From contig NZ_CP084992.1 in the NCBI RefSeq assembly GCF_044793635.1, forward strand, positions 1 to 64,000: a stretch of DNA of 64,000 nt, read 5' to 3'. The translations under genes were made by a program, and so were the position numbers. Positions 1 through 7,566 of this stretch are shown here, in pieces. Origin of the DNA: Virgibacillus_F necropolis_A (GTDB taxonomy: Bacteria; Bacillota; Bacilli; Bacillales; Amphibacillaceae). Each line of letters begins with the position of its first letter. Positions within the stretch are counted from its first letter, which is position 1. The notes beneath the pieces are model-generated. The model saw only the letters and a program-made list of their open reading frames with translations. It was not told the origin of the DNA and ran no database searches.

Positions 1-1
1 T

Positions 2-502
2 GGTGTTGCTACTGGAGAAAGTCGTGCAACTGAAGCTGCGAAAAAAGCAATATCTTCTCCATTATTAGAAACATCAATCGATGGTGCTCACGGCATACTA
101 ATGAACATTACCGGTGGAGATAATCTAAGTCTATATGAAGTGCAAGAAGCTGCCGACTTGGTAACTTCTGCTGCAGATAATGAGGTAAATGTTATTTTCG
201 GTTCTGTTATTAATGAAAATTTGAAGGACGAAATAATTGTTACGGTTATTGCAACAGGATTTGATGAAAATCAAAAAGCTGATGAGACGTCAAAACAGCG
301 ACCGATTATCAATCATAAACAGCAGGCTGCGACTAGACAGTATGATGAAAATCCTAGAGAAATGCGCCAACAGCAACAGCAACAACAACCGCAGCAGCAA
401 CAGCAACAACAACAACAACAACCTCAGTCTAATCGCGTAAAACAAGAAGAAGATACTTTAGATATCCCAACTTTCTTACGCAATCGTAATCGAAACAGAT
501 AG
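2..502 (+). CDS. ftsZ: Cell division protein FtsZ, C-terminal part (5' end outside window)
   Basis: Tubulin-like GTPase that forms the cytokinetic Z ring; only the C-terminal part is present because the reading frame is open at the window edge. The start of the visible frame (GVATGESRATEAAKKAISSP) and the block around MNITGGDNLSLYEVQEAADL are the typical FtsZ C-terminal GTPase-fold sequence. A variable linker follows with an extreme glutamine tract (nucleotides about 370-425, CAG/CAA codons interrupted by CCG/CCT). The protein ends with the conserved FtsZ tail DIPTFLRNRNRNR, which in Bacillus binds FtsA, SepF, EzrA and ZapA. SepF is encoded 5.5 kb downstream. A rho-independent terminator follows. 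Confidence 0.97.
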   Translation, partial: GVATGESRATEAAKKAISSPLLETSIDGAHGILMNITGGDNLSLYEVQEAADLVTSAADNEVNVIFGSVINENLKDEIIVTVIATGFDENQKADETSKQRPIINHKQQAATRQYDENPREMRQQQQQQQPQQQQQQQQQQPQSNRVKQEEDTLDIPTFLRNRNRNR

Positions 503-523
503 TAAAAGAAATAAAAGATAATG

Positions 524-562
524 AAAGCAAACATTCTGGAAAGTCAGGATGTTTGCTTTTTT
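524..562 (+). terminator. Rho-independent terminator after ftsZ
   Basis: An AAAGCAAACAT arm pairs with ATGTTTGCTTT, with part of the inner stem (CTG/CAG) also paired, followed by a T run. It sits 22 bases after the ftsZ stop codon. Confidence 0.85.
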
Positions 563-611
563 TAATGCTTAAATAATGTATAAAATGTTGAAGTTGAATT
601 TTTCGTAACTA

Positions 612-955
612 TGCAGGGCCGCGTTCAGCTCCAGCGACTATTGGATTTCCTTTACCTCCTTACGATAACAGTTCGACATAGTCGAAAGTCCTTAATCGCT
701 GGAAGGTCGGCTAAAACCAGGCTTGCGCTCAGGCGTTGGCATACCCCTATGAAGGGGCGTGTTTCCTTTTCACTTCATCACAGCATAAGATTCACTTTGA
801 CTTTCGCCATCACTGGCGATAAGTCAAGTTCAACTAATCTCAAAAGAAGGAAGGAGGTTCGATTAAAACCGCCACAAAGCATGAGCAACATCGAACTACC
901 CACGTTGCGTGGGCACAATCCATAGGTCGCTAAACGGGCGCTTGCGCTTTTGTAT
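612..955 (+). repeat. Hairpin-rich intergenic element between ftsZ and spoIIGA
   Basis: No credible gene lies between ftsZ and spoIIGA. The segment starts with GCGTTCAGCTCCAGCGAC and ends with GTCGCTAAACGGGCGC then TTGCGCTTTT, so AGCGAC/GTCGCT form short inverted ends. Inside are short perfect hairpins: TTCGAC/GTCGAA (672-686), CCCCT/AGGGG (744-757), CGCCA/TGGCG extended by TTGACTT/AAGTCAA (about 796-829), GTTCGAT/ATCGAAC (857-896) and CCCACG/CGTGGG (899-913). The same ends without the middle recur, inverted, at 7567-7613. The call is a dispersed non-autonomous repeat or structured element of unknown function. A 104-codon ORF across it has no recognisable product. Confidence 0.6.
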
Positions 956-1014
956 ATGCCTTGGGGTGTATAAAGAACACTTTTATTTTTGGAAGTTTTT
1001 CCTGAATCTATTTC

Positions 1015-1101
1015 TCCGACAATCCCCCCGATAAGAAGTTAAAAATAGCCCTTTTTTGCTTACAAGAACCGACAGACTTTTTTTGCAAACTCCCTTATAC
1101 T
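1015..1101 (+). promoter_or_regulatory. Probable Spo0A-activated spoIIG promoter
   Basis: A TATACT -10 (1096-1101) lies 21 bp downstream of ACCGACA (1068-1074), which reads as a 0A box overlapping the -35. The block GACAGACTTT, recalled from the B. subtilis spoIIG promoter with its abnormally long spacer, is present in the same place. A second 0A-like box, TCCGACA, lies at 1015-1021. This fits sigma-A plus Spo0A~P control of spoIIGA-sigE. The assignment is by similarity. Confidence 0.6.
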
Positions 1102-1155
1102 TCTAATTATTCAACTAATATAGAGATATTAATTAGAGTGGAAAGGAAGGGAGAA

Positions 1156-2076
1156 GTGACAATTTATGTTGATGTAATATGGCTGCTCAATTTTTTATTT
1201 GACATGATGCTCATTATGCTAACTCTGATATTGGCAAAGGAAATTACTAGTAAAAAAAGAATCATTTTTGGTTCGTTTGTTGCTTCAATGATAGTTCCTA
1301 TTTCTATTTATTTTCCAGATTCATTGATTACCAGTGTAGTTGGAAAATTTATGTATTCACTTTTAATTATTCTGTGTGTTTGTCGTTTTCGATCAATGTA
1401 TCATTTGTTTCGTTTACTTTTTTTATTTTACTTTGTAACTTTTACTATCGGTGGTGGATTAATAGCCTTACACTTTATGTTGGATAGCCCGTTTGGTGTT
1501 TCATCTAATGGAGTTCTAACGTTTAATAAAGGATATGGTGATCCAATTAGCTGGCTATTTGTAGTTATATGTTTTCCCATTGTTTGGCATTTTACCAAAA
1601 GGAGTATGGACAAGCACGCTGTAGAAAAGATTCGTTATGATCAGTTATGTCCTATAACATTACAGATCAATAAAAAATCTTTATCGACAACAGGTTACAT
1701 TGACAGCGGAAATCAGTTGGTAGATCCATTAACAAAAAGCCCTGTTGTTATCTGTGATGAACCTTTTTTAAAGCAATGGTTTTCTGCGGAAGAGTGGGAA
1801 GAAATTAAAAAAGCATGTGAATTACTGGACTTTGATGCTATTCCTAAAAAGTGGGAAGGCCGTATACATATCGTTCCGTTTCAAGGTGTAGAAGGTAAGT
1901 CTTCTTACATGATGGCTATCAAACCAGATAATATAAAGATTTTGTATGAGCAAGATGAAATTATTACCAATAAATTATTAATTGGGATTCAGTTTTCTGA
2001 TTTAACAAAGGATCAACGTTATCATTGTTTACTACATCCTCAAATTATAAAATTAGCAGCTGTTCATTCAGCGTAA
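1156..2076 (+). CDS. spoIIGA: Sporulation sigma-E factor-processing peptidase SpoIIGA
   Basis: Membrane-embedded aspartic protease that cleaves the pro-sequence of pro-sigma-E in the mother cell after a signal from SpoIIR. The 306-residue product has an N-terminal half of about five hydrophobic helices (YVDVIWLLNFLFD onward) and a C-terminal protease domain with the active-site motif DSGNQL followed by DPLTKSPVVI, as in B. subtilis SpoIIGA (309 residues). I chose the GTG at 1156 (VTIYVDVIW) because AAGGAAGGG lies a few bases upstream and it aligns with the family N-terminus (MKIYLDVIW); an in-frame upstream GTG at 1138 is less likely. Its substrate gene sigE follows, separated by a repeat element. 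Confidence 0.95.
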   Translation: MTIYVDVIWLLNFLFDMMLIMLTLILAKEITSKKRIIFGSFVASMIVPISIYFPDSLITSVVGKFMYSLLIILCVCRFRSMYHLFRLLFLFYFVTFTIGGGLIALHFMLDSPFGVSSNGVLTFNKGYGDPISWLFVVICFPIVWHFTKRSMDKHAVEKIRYDQLCPITLQINKKSLSTTGYIDSGNQLVDPLTKSPVVICDEPFLKQWFSAEEWEEIKKACELLDFDAIPKKWEGRIHIVPFQGVEGKSSYMMAIKPDNIKILYEQDEIITNKLLIGIQFSDLTKDQRYHCLLHPQIIKLAAVHSA

Positions 2077-2080
2077 CGTA

Positions 2081-2220
2081 AAAAAGCGGAGGCGAGTACA
2101 AATAGATAGGAATGTGAAAGTACGTTGAACTTTATGTACCTTTCGACAGGACTACCTATTGGCTAGTCGCTAGAAGCCGTAGTTGGACCAGAGAAAAGTG
2201 GGGGCGCTGAGGCTAAGACA
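2081..2220 (+). repeat. Copy of the AAAAGCG/GGCGAC repeat family between spoIIGA and sigE
   Basis: Starts five bases after the spoIIGA stop with AAAAAGCGGAGGCGA, contains the GTACAAATAGATAG and AAAGTACGTTGAACTTTA core, and ends with CTAGTCGCTAGAAGCCG. A degraded second start (GAAAAGTGGGGGCG) runs to about 2220. Related copies lie at 3872, 30914, 31035, 44108 and 44230. It nearly reaches the sigE start, so codons upstream of 2246 in the sigE frame are repeat sequence. Confidence 0.8.
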
Positions 2221-2245
2221 GATTAATGAAAAGGGGCGATTAACA

Positions 2246-2965
2246 TTGAAAATGTGGAAACTTCGAGTACAGTTATGGTGGTATAAGCTATTAATTAAAC
2301 TCGGTTACAAAGCTGATGAAATATACTATATAGGTGGCAGTGAAGCATTACCACCACCACTATCTAAAACAGAAGAGGCATCATTATTAAAGCGGTTACC
2401 AACCGGTGATAAAGCAGCTCGAGCAGTGTTAATCGAAAGAAACCTACGTTTGGTAGTATACATTGCACGTAAGTTTGAAAATACAGGTATCAACATAGAG
2501 GATTTAATTAGCATTGGGACAATTGGATTAATTAAAGCTGTCAATACATTCAAACCTGAAAAGCAAATTAAATTAGCTACCTATGCATCAAGGTGCATTG
2601 AAAATGAAATATTAATGTATCTACGAAGAAATAATAAATTAAAATCTGAGATATCATTTGATGAACCACTTAACATAGATTGGGATGGCAATGAATTATT
2701 GTTGTCAGATGTTTTGGGGACAGATGATGACATTATTACTAAGAATTTAGAAAAAAATGTGGACAAAGATTTATTGAAAAATGCCTTATCCCATCTTAAC
2801 AATCGAGAGAAACAAATCATGGAATTGCGATTTGGATTAATTGGTCAGGAAGAAAAAACACAAAAGGATGTTGCGGATATGTTAGGTATTTCACAATCCT
2901 ATATTTCCAGATTAGAAAAAAAGATTATCCGCCGTTTGAAAAAAGAATTTAATAAAATGGTATAG
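2246..2965 (+). CDS. sigE: RNA polymerase sporulation sigma factor sigma-E (pro-form)
   Basis: Early mother-cell sigma factor, made as an inactive membrane-associated precursor and activated when SpoIIGA removes the N-terminal pro-sequence. The product is 239 residues, the same as B. subtilis SigE. It shows a basic, amphipathic pro-region (MKMWKLRVQLWWYKLLIKLG), then YYIGGSEALPPPLSK, sigma region 2 (RNLRLVVYIARKFENTGIN, LATYASRCIENEILMYLRR) and a region-4 helix-turn-helix (KDVADMLGISQSYISRLEK). The TTG at 2246 is chosen because AAGGGGCGA lies just upstream and the length then matches the family. The longer frame from 2183 reads through the repeat element. Confidence 0.96.
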   Translation: MKMWKLRVQLWWYKLLIKLGYKADEIYYIGGSEALPPPLSKTEEASLLKRLPTGDKAARAVLIERNLRLVVYIARKFENTGINIEDLISIGTIGLIKAVNTFKPEKQIKLATYASRCIENEILMYLRRNNKLKSEISFDEPLNIDWDGNELLLSDVLGTDDDIITKNLEKNVDKDLLKNALSHLNNREKQIMELRFGLIGQEEKTQKDVADMLGISQSYISRLEKKIIRRLKKEFNKMV

Positions 2966-3021
2966 TCCTACAACCAGTTGAAATGCACTCCATTTTTCAC
3001 ATTTTTTGTCATATTCGATTT

Positions 3022-3050
3022 GCATAAAAAACCTTCTACGCGGAGATACT
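3022..3050 (+). promoter_or_regulatory. Sigma-F-type promoter upstream of sigG
   Basis: GCATA (3022-3026) fits the sigma-F -35 consensus GYWTA. After a 15 bp spacer, GGAGATACT (3042-3050) fits GGnnAnAnT at every fixed position. It lies about 40 bases before the sigG start, where the forespore-specific sigma-F promoter of sigG is expected. Confidence 0.8.
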
Positions 3051-3090
3051 GTCCATGAACAGCATCGCTAACTGGGAGGGCAGAATCGAT

Positions 3091-3870
3091 ATGATTAGAC
3101 ATAAGGTTGAGATATGTGGTGTTGATACATCGAAGTTACCAGTATTAAAAAACGAAGAAATGCGTAAATTGTTCGTGAAAATGCAAAGTGGAGAATTATC
3201 CGCAAGAGAAGAATTAGTAAATGGAAATTTACGTTTAGTCTTAAGTGTTATTCAACGGTTTAATAACCGTGGTGAATATGTAGATGATTTATTTCAAGTA
3301 GGTTGTATTGGTCTAATGAAATCAATCGATAATTTTGATTTAGGTCATAATGTTAAATTTTCTACGTATGCAGTACCTATGATCATAGGTGAGATTAGAA
3401 GATATTTGCGAGATAATAATCCGATACGTGTTTCCCGATCATTACGTGATATTGCATATAAAGCATTACAGGTTAGAGAGAGCCTTGTTAACAAAACATC
3501 TAAGGAACCTACATCAAAAGAAATCGCAGAAGAATTAGGAATACCACAAGCTGACATTGTTTTTGCATTAGATGCTATTCAAGACCCTGTATCATTATTT
3601 GAACCAATTTATAATGATGGTGGTGATCCGATTTTTGTGTTGGATCAATTGAGTGATGACACGGATAAGGATTCTACATGGGTAGACAAGCTATCTTTGA
3701 AGGAAGGTATGCACCAGTTAAATGAACGTGAAAAAATGATTGTAAATAAAAGATTTTTCCAAGGGAAAACACAAATGGAGGTTGCAGATGAAATAGGCAT
3801 TTCACAAGCACAAGTGTCACGCCTAGAAAAAGCAGCCATCCACCAAATGAATAAAGAAATGTTTGAATAA
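3091..3870 (+). CDS. sigG: RNA polymerase sporulation sigma factor sigma-G
   Basis: Late forespore-specific sigma factor of the sigma-B/F/G group, controlling genes for SASPs, germination receptors and DNA protection. The 259-residue product matches the family length. It begins MIRHKVEICGVDTSKLPVLK, and carries region 2 (NGNLRLVLSVIQRFNNRGEY, DDLFQVGCIGLMKSIDNF), region 3 and a region-4 helix-turn-helix (MEVADEIGISQAQVSRLEKA). The ATG at 3091 has GGGAGGG ten bases upstream and aligns with the B. subtilis start; an upstream ATG at 3055 is rejected. Transcription probably comes both by read-through from spoIIG and from the sigma-F promoter at 3022-3050. Confidence 0.97.
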   Translation: MIRHKVEICGVDTSKLPVLKNEEMRKLFVKMQSGELSAREELVNGNLRLVLSVIQRFNNRGEYVDDLFQVGCIGLMKSIDNFDLGHNVKFSTYAVPMIIGEIRRYLRDNNPIRVSRSLRDIAYKALQVRESLVNKTSKEPTSKEIAEELGIPQADIVFALDAIQDPVSLFEPIYNDGGDPIFVLDQLSDDTDKDSTWVDKLSLKEGMHQLNEREKMIVNKRFFQGKTQMEVADEIGISQAQVSRLEKAAIHQMNKEMFE

Positions 3871-3871
3871 A

Positions 3872-4046
3872 GAAAAGCGAAGGCGACTGTTCAGCGACGT
3901 ACAAATAGATAGAACTGATGAAAAGTACGTTGAACTTTACGTACATTTCATCGGGCTAACTATTTTCTAGTCGCTAGGAGCCGCAGCTAGACAATAAAGA
4001 AAAGCGAAGGCGACTGTTCAGCGTCGCAAGCCGGGTAACCGGATCA
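3872..4046 (+). repeat. One full and one partial copy of the AAAAGCG/GGCGAC repeat family
   Basis: The full copy (about 3872-3994) starts one base after the sigG stop with GAAAAGCGAAGGCGACTG and ends CTAGGAGCCGCAGCTAGAC. Its core has the pair AAGTACGTTGAACTTTACGTAC. A truncated copy (3997-4046) repeats the first 26 bases, then diverges into GTCGCAAGCCGGGTAACCGG. The space between sigG and ylmC otherwise holds only a terminator. Confidence 0.8.
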
Positions 4047-4066
4047 AAATAGGAAATAGTATAGAA

Positions 4067-4099
4067 AGAACAGATATAATCGTATCTGTTCTTTTTTTT
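4067..4099 (+). terminator. Rho-independent terminator after the sigG region
   Basis: AGAACAGATA (4067-4076) pairs with TATCTGTTCT (4083-4092), followed by a run of eight or more T. It separates the sporulation sigma cassette from the ylm cluster. Confidence 0.85.
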
Positions 4100-4162
4100 G
4101 GCGTTTTTTATGAAAAATTTATCATAACCCTGCATATAGTTTTAATAAGGCAGGTGATTATA

Positions 4163-4438
4163 ATGATAAAACTTTCAGAGCTTCAAATGAAAGAAATTAT
4201 TGTCATTGAAGATGGAACACGTTTAGGACATATATCTGATTTGGAAATCGATGCTGTGAATGGGAGAATACTTGCATTAATCATACAAATAAAAGAAGGA
4301 AAAAATGGAATGTTTGCAAAGTCAGATGAAATGGTAATTGGTTGGAATCAAATAACCACAATTGGAGCAGATGTCATTCTTGTAAAACTAAAGGAAAAGC
4401 CCCCGCTTCTTTTAAGTAGTAATACAACATTTGATTAA
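4163..4438 (+). CDS. ylmC: YlmC/YmxH family PRC-barrel-like sporulation protein
   Basis: A 91-residue protein with a PRC-barrel-like fold (SELQMKEIIVIEDGTRLGHISDLEID, written in full only by its position at residues 4-29), matching the YlmC/YmxH family found in most endospore formers; the biochemical role is unknown. The ATG at 4163 (MIKLSE) is preferred to the one at 4154 because AGGCAGGTGAT sits at the right distance and the family starts MISISE or similar. It follows a terminator, so it probably has its own promoter, which I could not assign. The gene lies directly before pgeF as in B. subtilis. Confidence 0.85.
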   Translation: MIKLSELQMKEIIVIEDGTRLGHISDLEIDAVNGRILALIIQIKEGKNGMFAKSDEMVIGWNQITTIGADVILVKLKEKPPLLLSSNTTFD

Positions 4439-4492
4439 CTTTTCCAGTAATTATGATAAAATGAGACAACGACTTTTATGGAGGTATGCAAG

Positions 4493-5299
4493 TTGGAAGC
4501 CTTTTTTCAAGAAAGTGAATCATTTTTGATATTAAAAAGCTGGAAAGACATTGAGCCGACTTTACAGGTTGGTTTCACAACTCGACAGGGAGGGGTTAGC
4601 AGCTCTCCATTCGAATCGTTTAATTTGGGATTACATGTACCAGATAGCAATCAGGACGTCATCAGTAATCGTAAATTTCTTGCAGAAAAGATAGGGATGA
4701 AGATGGAACAATGGGTCAGTGGTGAACAAACCCATGGCATAAATGTAGAAATCATCGATGATCGTGTACAGGGAAAGGGTGCTTTTTCTTATAAAGATTC
4801 GTTACCGGATTTAGATGGTCTAATTACGAATCAAAAAGGTATATTATGTACCGCTTTTTATGCTGACTGTGTTCCTCTGTTCTTTTTTGATCATCAAACG
4901 GGATATATCGGAATTGCACATGCAGGGTGGAAAGGTACGGTCAATGGCATTGGCACAAAAATGGTTGAGAAATTGATTCAAGTTGGAGCTAACATTGAAA
5001 CATTAAGGGTAGCTGTAGGTCCATGTATCTCACAGAATGCATATGAAGTGGATGGGCAGGTTATTAAAAATCTTACCGACAGTCAAATAAATAGCACAAC
5101 ACAAAAACAAAATAATAACCATTACCTACTGGACCTGAAAAAATTAAATGTGGATATCCTTTTACAAAGTGGTGTTTTACGTCATAATATAGATGTAACA
5201 AATTATTGCACATATCGTGATGAAGAACTATTTTTCTCACATCGACGAGATCATGGTAAGACGGGGAGAATGTTAGGATTTATTGGTTTTCAATCATGA
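4493..5299 (+). CDS. pgeF: Peptidoglycan editing factor PgeF (multicopper polyphenol oxidase-like, YlmD/YfiH family)
   Basis: Member of the DUF152/YfiH family. Homologues act on purine nucleosides and, in E. coli, remove mis-incorporated serine-containing peptidoglycan precursors. The 268-residue product shows the three family metal or active-site segments: GEQTHG (His near residue 80), DCVPLFF (Cys near 125) and HAGWKGT (His near 142). The TTG at 4493 is chosen because the ATG at 4478 overlaps the Shine-Dalgarno TGGAGGT, which lies 8 bases before the TTG. First gene of the conserved ylmD-ylmE-sepF-ylmG-ylmH-divIVA series. Confidence 0.85.
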   Translation: MEAFFQESESFLILKSWKDIEPTLQVGFTTRQGGVSSSPFESFNLGLHVPDSNQDVISNRKFLAEKIGMKMEQWVSGEQTHGINVEIIDDRVQGKGAFSYKDSLPDLDGLITNQKGILCTAFYADCVPLFFFDHQTGYIGIAHAGWKGTVNGIGTKMVEKLIQVGANIETLRVAVGPCISQNAYEVDGQVIKNLTDSQINSTTQKQNNNHYLLDLKKLNVDILLQSGVLRHNIDVTNYCTYRDEELFFSHRRDHGKTGRMLGFIGFQS

Positions 5300-5326
5300 T
5301 TAGCTTTGAAAGGGGACCTAGTAGTT

Positions 5327-6004
5327 GTGCCAGTAGCAGATAACTTAACAAAAATACAATCTACCATAAAAAAAGCTTGTGATACTAGTAATCGAGAGCA
5401 GGATGAAATAACCATTATCGGCGTTACGAAATATGTTACAATAGAACGAACAGAGGAAACGATTAAAGCTGGAGTCGAGAATCTTGGCGAAAATCGTTTA
5501 GAAGGTTTTCAGGAGAAGTATGGTCATTTTAAAGATAGAGCGAAATGGCATTTTATTGGAACCTTACAGTCAAGGAAAGTGAAGGATGTTATCGATAAGG
5601 TTGATTTCATTCATTCATTAGATCGAATTTCGTTAGCAAAAGAAATAGACAAGCGTTCTACGCGTCCTGTCGACTGCTTTATTCAAGTAAATGTTAGTGG
5701 TGAGGATTCAAAGCATGGAATCGCATTAAGCGATGTAGAGGATTTTATATCTAAGCTCGCGAATTATCCAAGCGTTCGCATTGTTGGTCTCATGACAATG
5801 GCACCGCATACGGATGATAAGAAAGTATTACGCCAAACGTTTAAATCTCTCAGGGAAAAACGGGATCAGATAGTGAACGTAAATCACTCCCATGCGCCAT
5901 GCACCTATCTGTCGATGGGAATGAGTAATGATTATGAAATTGCTGTTGAGGAAGGTGCTACTCATATACGCATTGGTTCAAAATTAGTTGGATCAGAAAA
6001 CTAG
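5327..6004 (+). CDS. ylmE: YggS/YlmE family pyridoxal phosphate homeostasis protein
   Basis: Single-domain PLP-binding TIM-barrel protein (alanine racemase N-terminal fold) involved in vitamin B6 and amino-acid homeostasis; no catalytic activity is established for the family. The 225-residue product has the PLP lysine motif VTKYV, the NLGENR motif, WHFIGTLQSRK, the VNVSGEDSKHG loop, GLMTMAP and the phosphate-binding end SMGMSNDYEIAVEEGAT. The start is taken at the GTG at 5327 (MPVADNLTKIQ), which matches the family N-terminus; AAAGGGG lies 12 bases upstream. An in-frame TTG at 5306 is the alternative. Confidence 0.92.
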   Translation: MPVADNLTKIQSTIKKACDTSNREQDEITIIGVTKYVTIERTEETIKAGVENLGENRLEGFQEKYGHFKDRAKWHFIGTLQSRKVKDVIDKVDFIHSLDRISLAKEIDKRSTRPVDCFIQVNVSGEDSKHGIALSDVEDFISKLANYPSVRIVGLMTMAPHTDDKKVLRQTFKSLREKRDQIVNVNHSHAPCTYLSMGMSNDYEIAVEEGATHIRIGSKLVGSEN

Positions 6005-6016
6005 TGAGGTGTAAAC

Positions 6017-6451
6017 ATGAGTATAAAAAACAAATTTAAAACATTTTTTACGATGGATGATGAATATGAATATGTAGAAGAACATGAAGAAGAGAGTGTG
6101 TCTACCTCGAATCCTGATCAACAACACTCAAGGCAAAACGTTGTGAATTTAAAAAGTATGCAACAAGCATCATCAAAAGTTGTTTTAAGTGAACCAAGGT
6201 CGTATGGAGAAGCACAAGAAATAGCAGATAACATTGTAAACAGAAGGGCTGTAGTTATCAATTTGCAAAGAGTTGACCGTGTGCAAGCCAAGCGAATTGT
6301 TGATTTTTTGAGTGGGACAGTTTATGCCATTAATGGTGATATACAAAAACTTGGCGCAGATACTTTCCTATGTACTCCTGATAATGTCAATGTGTCTGGT
6401 TCAATTACTGATACGTTAGTAGAAGAAGACGAATTTGAAAAAGGATGGTAA
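6017..6451 (+). CDS. sepF: Cell division protein SepF
   Basis: Cytoplasmic FtsZ-binding protein that polymerises into rings, bundles FtsZ filaments and anchors them through an N-terminal amphipathic helix. The product is 144 residues. Residues 1-14 (MSIKNKFKTFFTMD) form the membrane-binding helix, followed by an acidic, Ser/Gln-rich linker (about 15-55) and the C-terminal DUF552 domain (SYGEAQEIADNIVNRRAVVI ... QRVDRVQAKRIVDFLSGTVY). The domain mediates dimerisation and FtsZ tail binding. The target tail DIPTFLRNRNRNR is encoded in ftsZ at the start of this window. ATG with GTGAGGTG upstream. Confidence 0.95.
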   Translation: MSIKNKFKTFFTMDDEYEYVEEHEEESVSTSNPDQQHSRQNVVNLKSMQQASSKVVLSEPRSYGEAQEIADNIVNRRAVVINLQRVDRVQAKRIVDFLSGTVYAINGDIQKLGADTFLCTPDNVNVSGSITDTLVEEDEFEKGW

Positions 6452-6457
6452 CACATA

Positions 6458-6733
6458 ATGAATCAATTGTTTACATTAATTTACTATGGTTTAGAAATAT
6501 ATAGTTTCGCTATTATCATTTACATCTTTATGTCATGGTTTCCTGGATCACGCGAAACTGCAATTGGAAAATTCCTAACTAATATATGCGAACCTTTCCT
6601 AGAGCCTTTCCGCAAAATTATTCCTCCACTTGGTATGATTGATTTATCACCAATTGTAGCGATTTTTGTTTTGTTTTTGGCCAGAGATTATGGATTACCA
6701 GTATTTTTTAATATGTTAGCAGGTTTATTTTAA
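6458..6733 (+). CDS. ylmG: YggT family membrane protein YlmG
   Basis: A 91-residue integral membrane protein of the YggT family with two hydrophobic segments (about residues 10-27 and 63-82) around the family motif WFPGSRETAIGKFL ... EPFLEPFRKIIPPLGMIDLS. Family members affect nucleoid and plastid distribution and sit in division clusters; the molecular role is not settled. It lies six bases after sepF and three before ylmH, so it is clearly in the same operon. Confidence 0.9.
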   Translation: MNQLFTLIYYGLEIYSFAIIIYIFMSWFPGSRETAIGKFLTNICEPFLEPFRKIIPPLGMIDLSPIVAIFVLFLARDYGLPVFFNMLAGLF

Positions 6734-6736
6734 AAA

Positions 6737-7513
6737 ATGGATATTTATCAGCATTTTAGGAAAGAAGAACACCCTTTCATTGATCGTGTATTATCATGGA
6801 AAGAGCAAGTAGAGAGGTCGTATCAGTCAATCTTAACAGATTTTCTGGATCCAAGAGAACAGCAAATTATCACCATGTTAATTGATACCAATGGCAGTGA
6901 TCTGACCATGCAATTATTTGGAGGAGGCACTTATTCGGAACGAAAGCGTGCCATAATTGCTCCAAATTATGAGGGAATTATACAAGAAGATTTTGGTGTT
7001 ACCATTTTACAGGGAACCTACCATGAAAAATTTATTTCATTATCTCATGGAGATGTAATGGGGTCTTTTTTATCACTTGGTCTTGAAAGGAAAAAACTTG
7101 GCGACATCGTCGTTAAGGATGGATTAATACAGATTTTAGTCGCAGATGATATTTGTACATATGTTTTGGCAAATTTAACAACCATTAAGAAGGCTACTAT
7201 TAAGCTTGTTACAAAACCAGTGAGTGCTCTAGTAGAAAAAGAACTAAATTGGGTTGAAGAAGACAAGCTTGTTTCATCGATGCGATTGGATACCATTATA
7301 AAGGAAATCTACTCTATCTCAAGGCAGAGTGCTGTAGATAGTATTACGAAAAAGTTAGTCAAGGTAAACTACCGAATAGTTGATGATCGATCGTTTTCTG
7401 TTCAAGTGAATGATTTAATTTCTTTCAAAGGCAAAGGAAGAAGCAAGGTGGATCGCATAAACGGTAAAACAAAGAAAGAAAAATGGAAAATTACCATCGC
7501 AAAGCTAAAATAA
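6737..7513 (+). CDS. ylmH: YlmH, S4-domain RNA-binding protein
   Basis: A 258-residue protein with an N-terminal YlmH-type domain (residues 1-80, HFRKEEHPFIDRVLSW), a middle RNP-like segment (GTYHEKFISLSHGDVMGSFL) and a C-terminal S4 RNA-binding domain (about 181-245, MRLDTIIKEIYSISRQSA ... VNDLISFKGKGRSKV). In B. subtilis YlmH has been tied to ribosome-associated quality control, binding stalled 50S subunits like Hsp15. RqcH, the other tail-adding factor, is encoded at 26409-28130 in this window. The start is the ATG at 6737, three bases after ylmG. Confidence 0.9.
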   Translation: MDIYQHFRKEEHPFIDRVLSWKEQVERSYQSILTDFLDPREQQIITMLIDTNGSDLTMQLFGGGTYSERKRAIIAPNYEGIIQEDFGVTILQGTYHEKFISLSHGDVMGSFLSLGLERKKLGDIVVKDGLIQILVADDICTYVLANLTTIKKATIKLVTKPVSALVEKELNWVEEDKLVSSMRLDTIIKEIYSISRQSAVDSITKKLVKVNYRIVDDRSFSVQVNDLISFKGKGRSKVDRINGKTKKEKWKITIAKLK

Positions 7514-7566
7514 TTTGATAAACATGCAGGATTTCTGGGGAAAAGTGTCGAATTAAATGTATAAAG

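Noticed and set aside
359..430. CAG/CAA tract considered as a CRISPR-like or tandem repeat array
   Set aside because: It codes for the glutamine linker in the ftsZ frame, with no spacers or repeat-spacer pattern.
237..440. Second open frame across the ftsZ polyglutamine region (poly-Asn/Ser product)
   Set aside because: It is an out-of-frame reading of the CAG/CAA tract inside ftsZ; the ftsZ frame ends in the conserved tail.
611..925. 104-codon open frame between ftsZ and spoIIGA
   Set aside because: No ribosome binding site or recognisable domain, and it covers the hairpin-rich repeat element whose ends occur elsewhere.
2183..2245. Upstream extension of sigE
   Set aside because: The extra 21 codons are repeat-element sequence; the start at 2246 gives exactly the family length and has a ribosome binding site.
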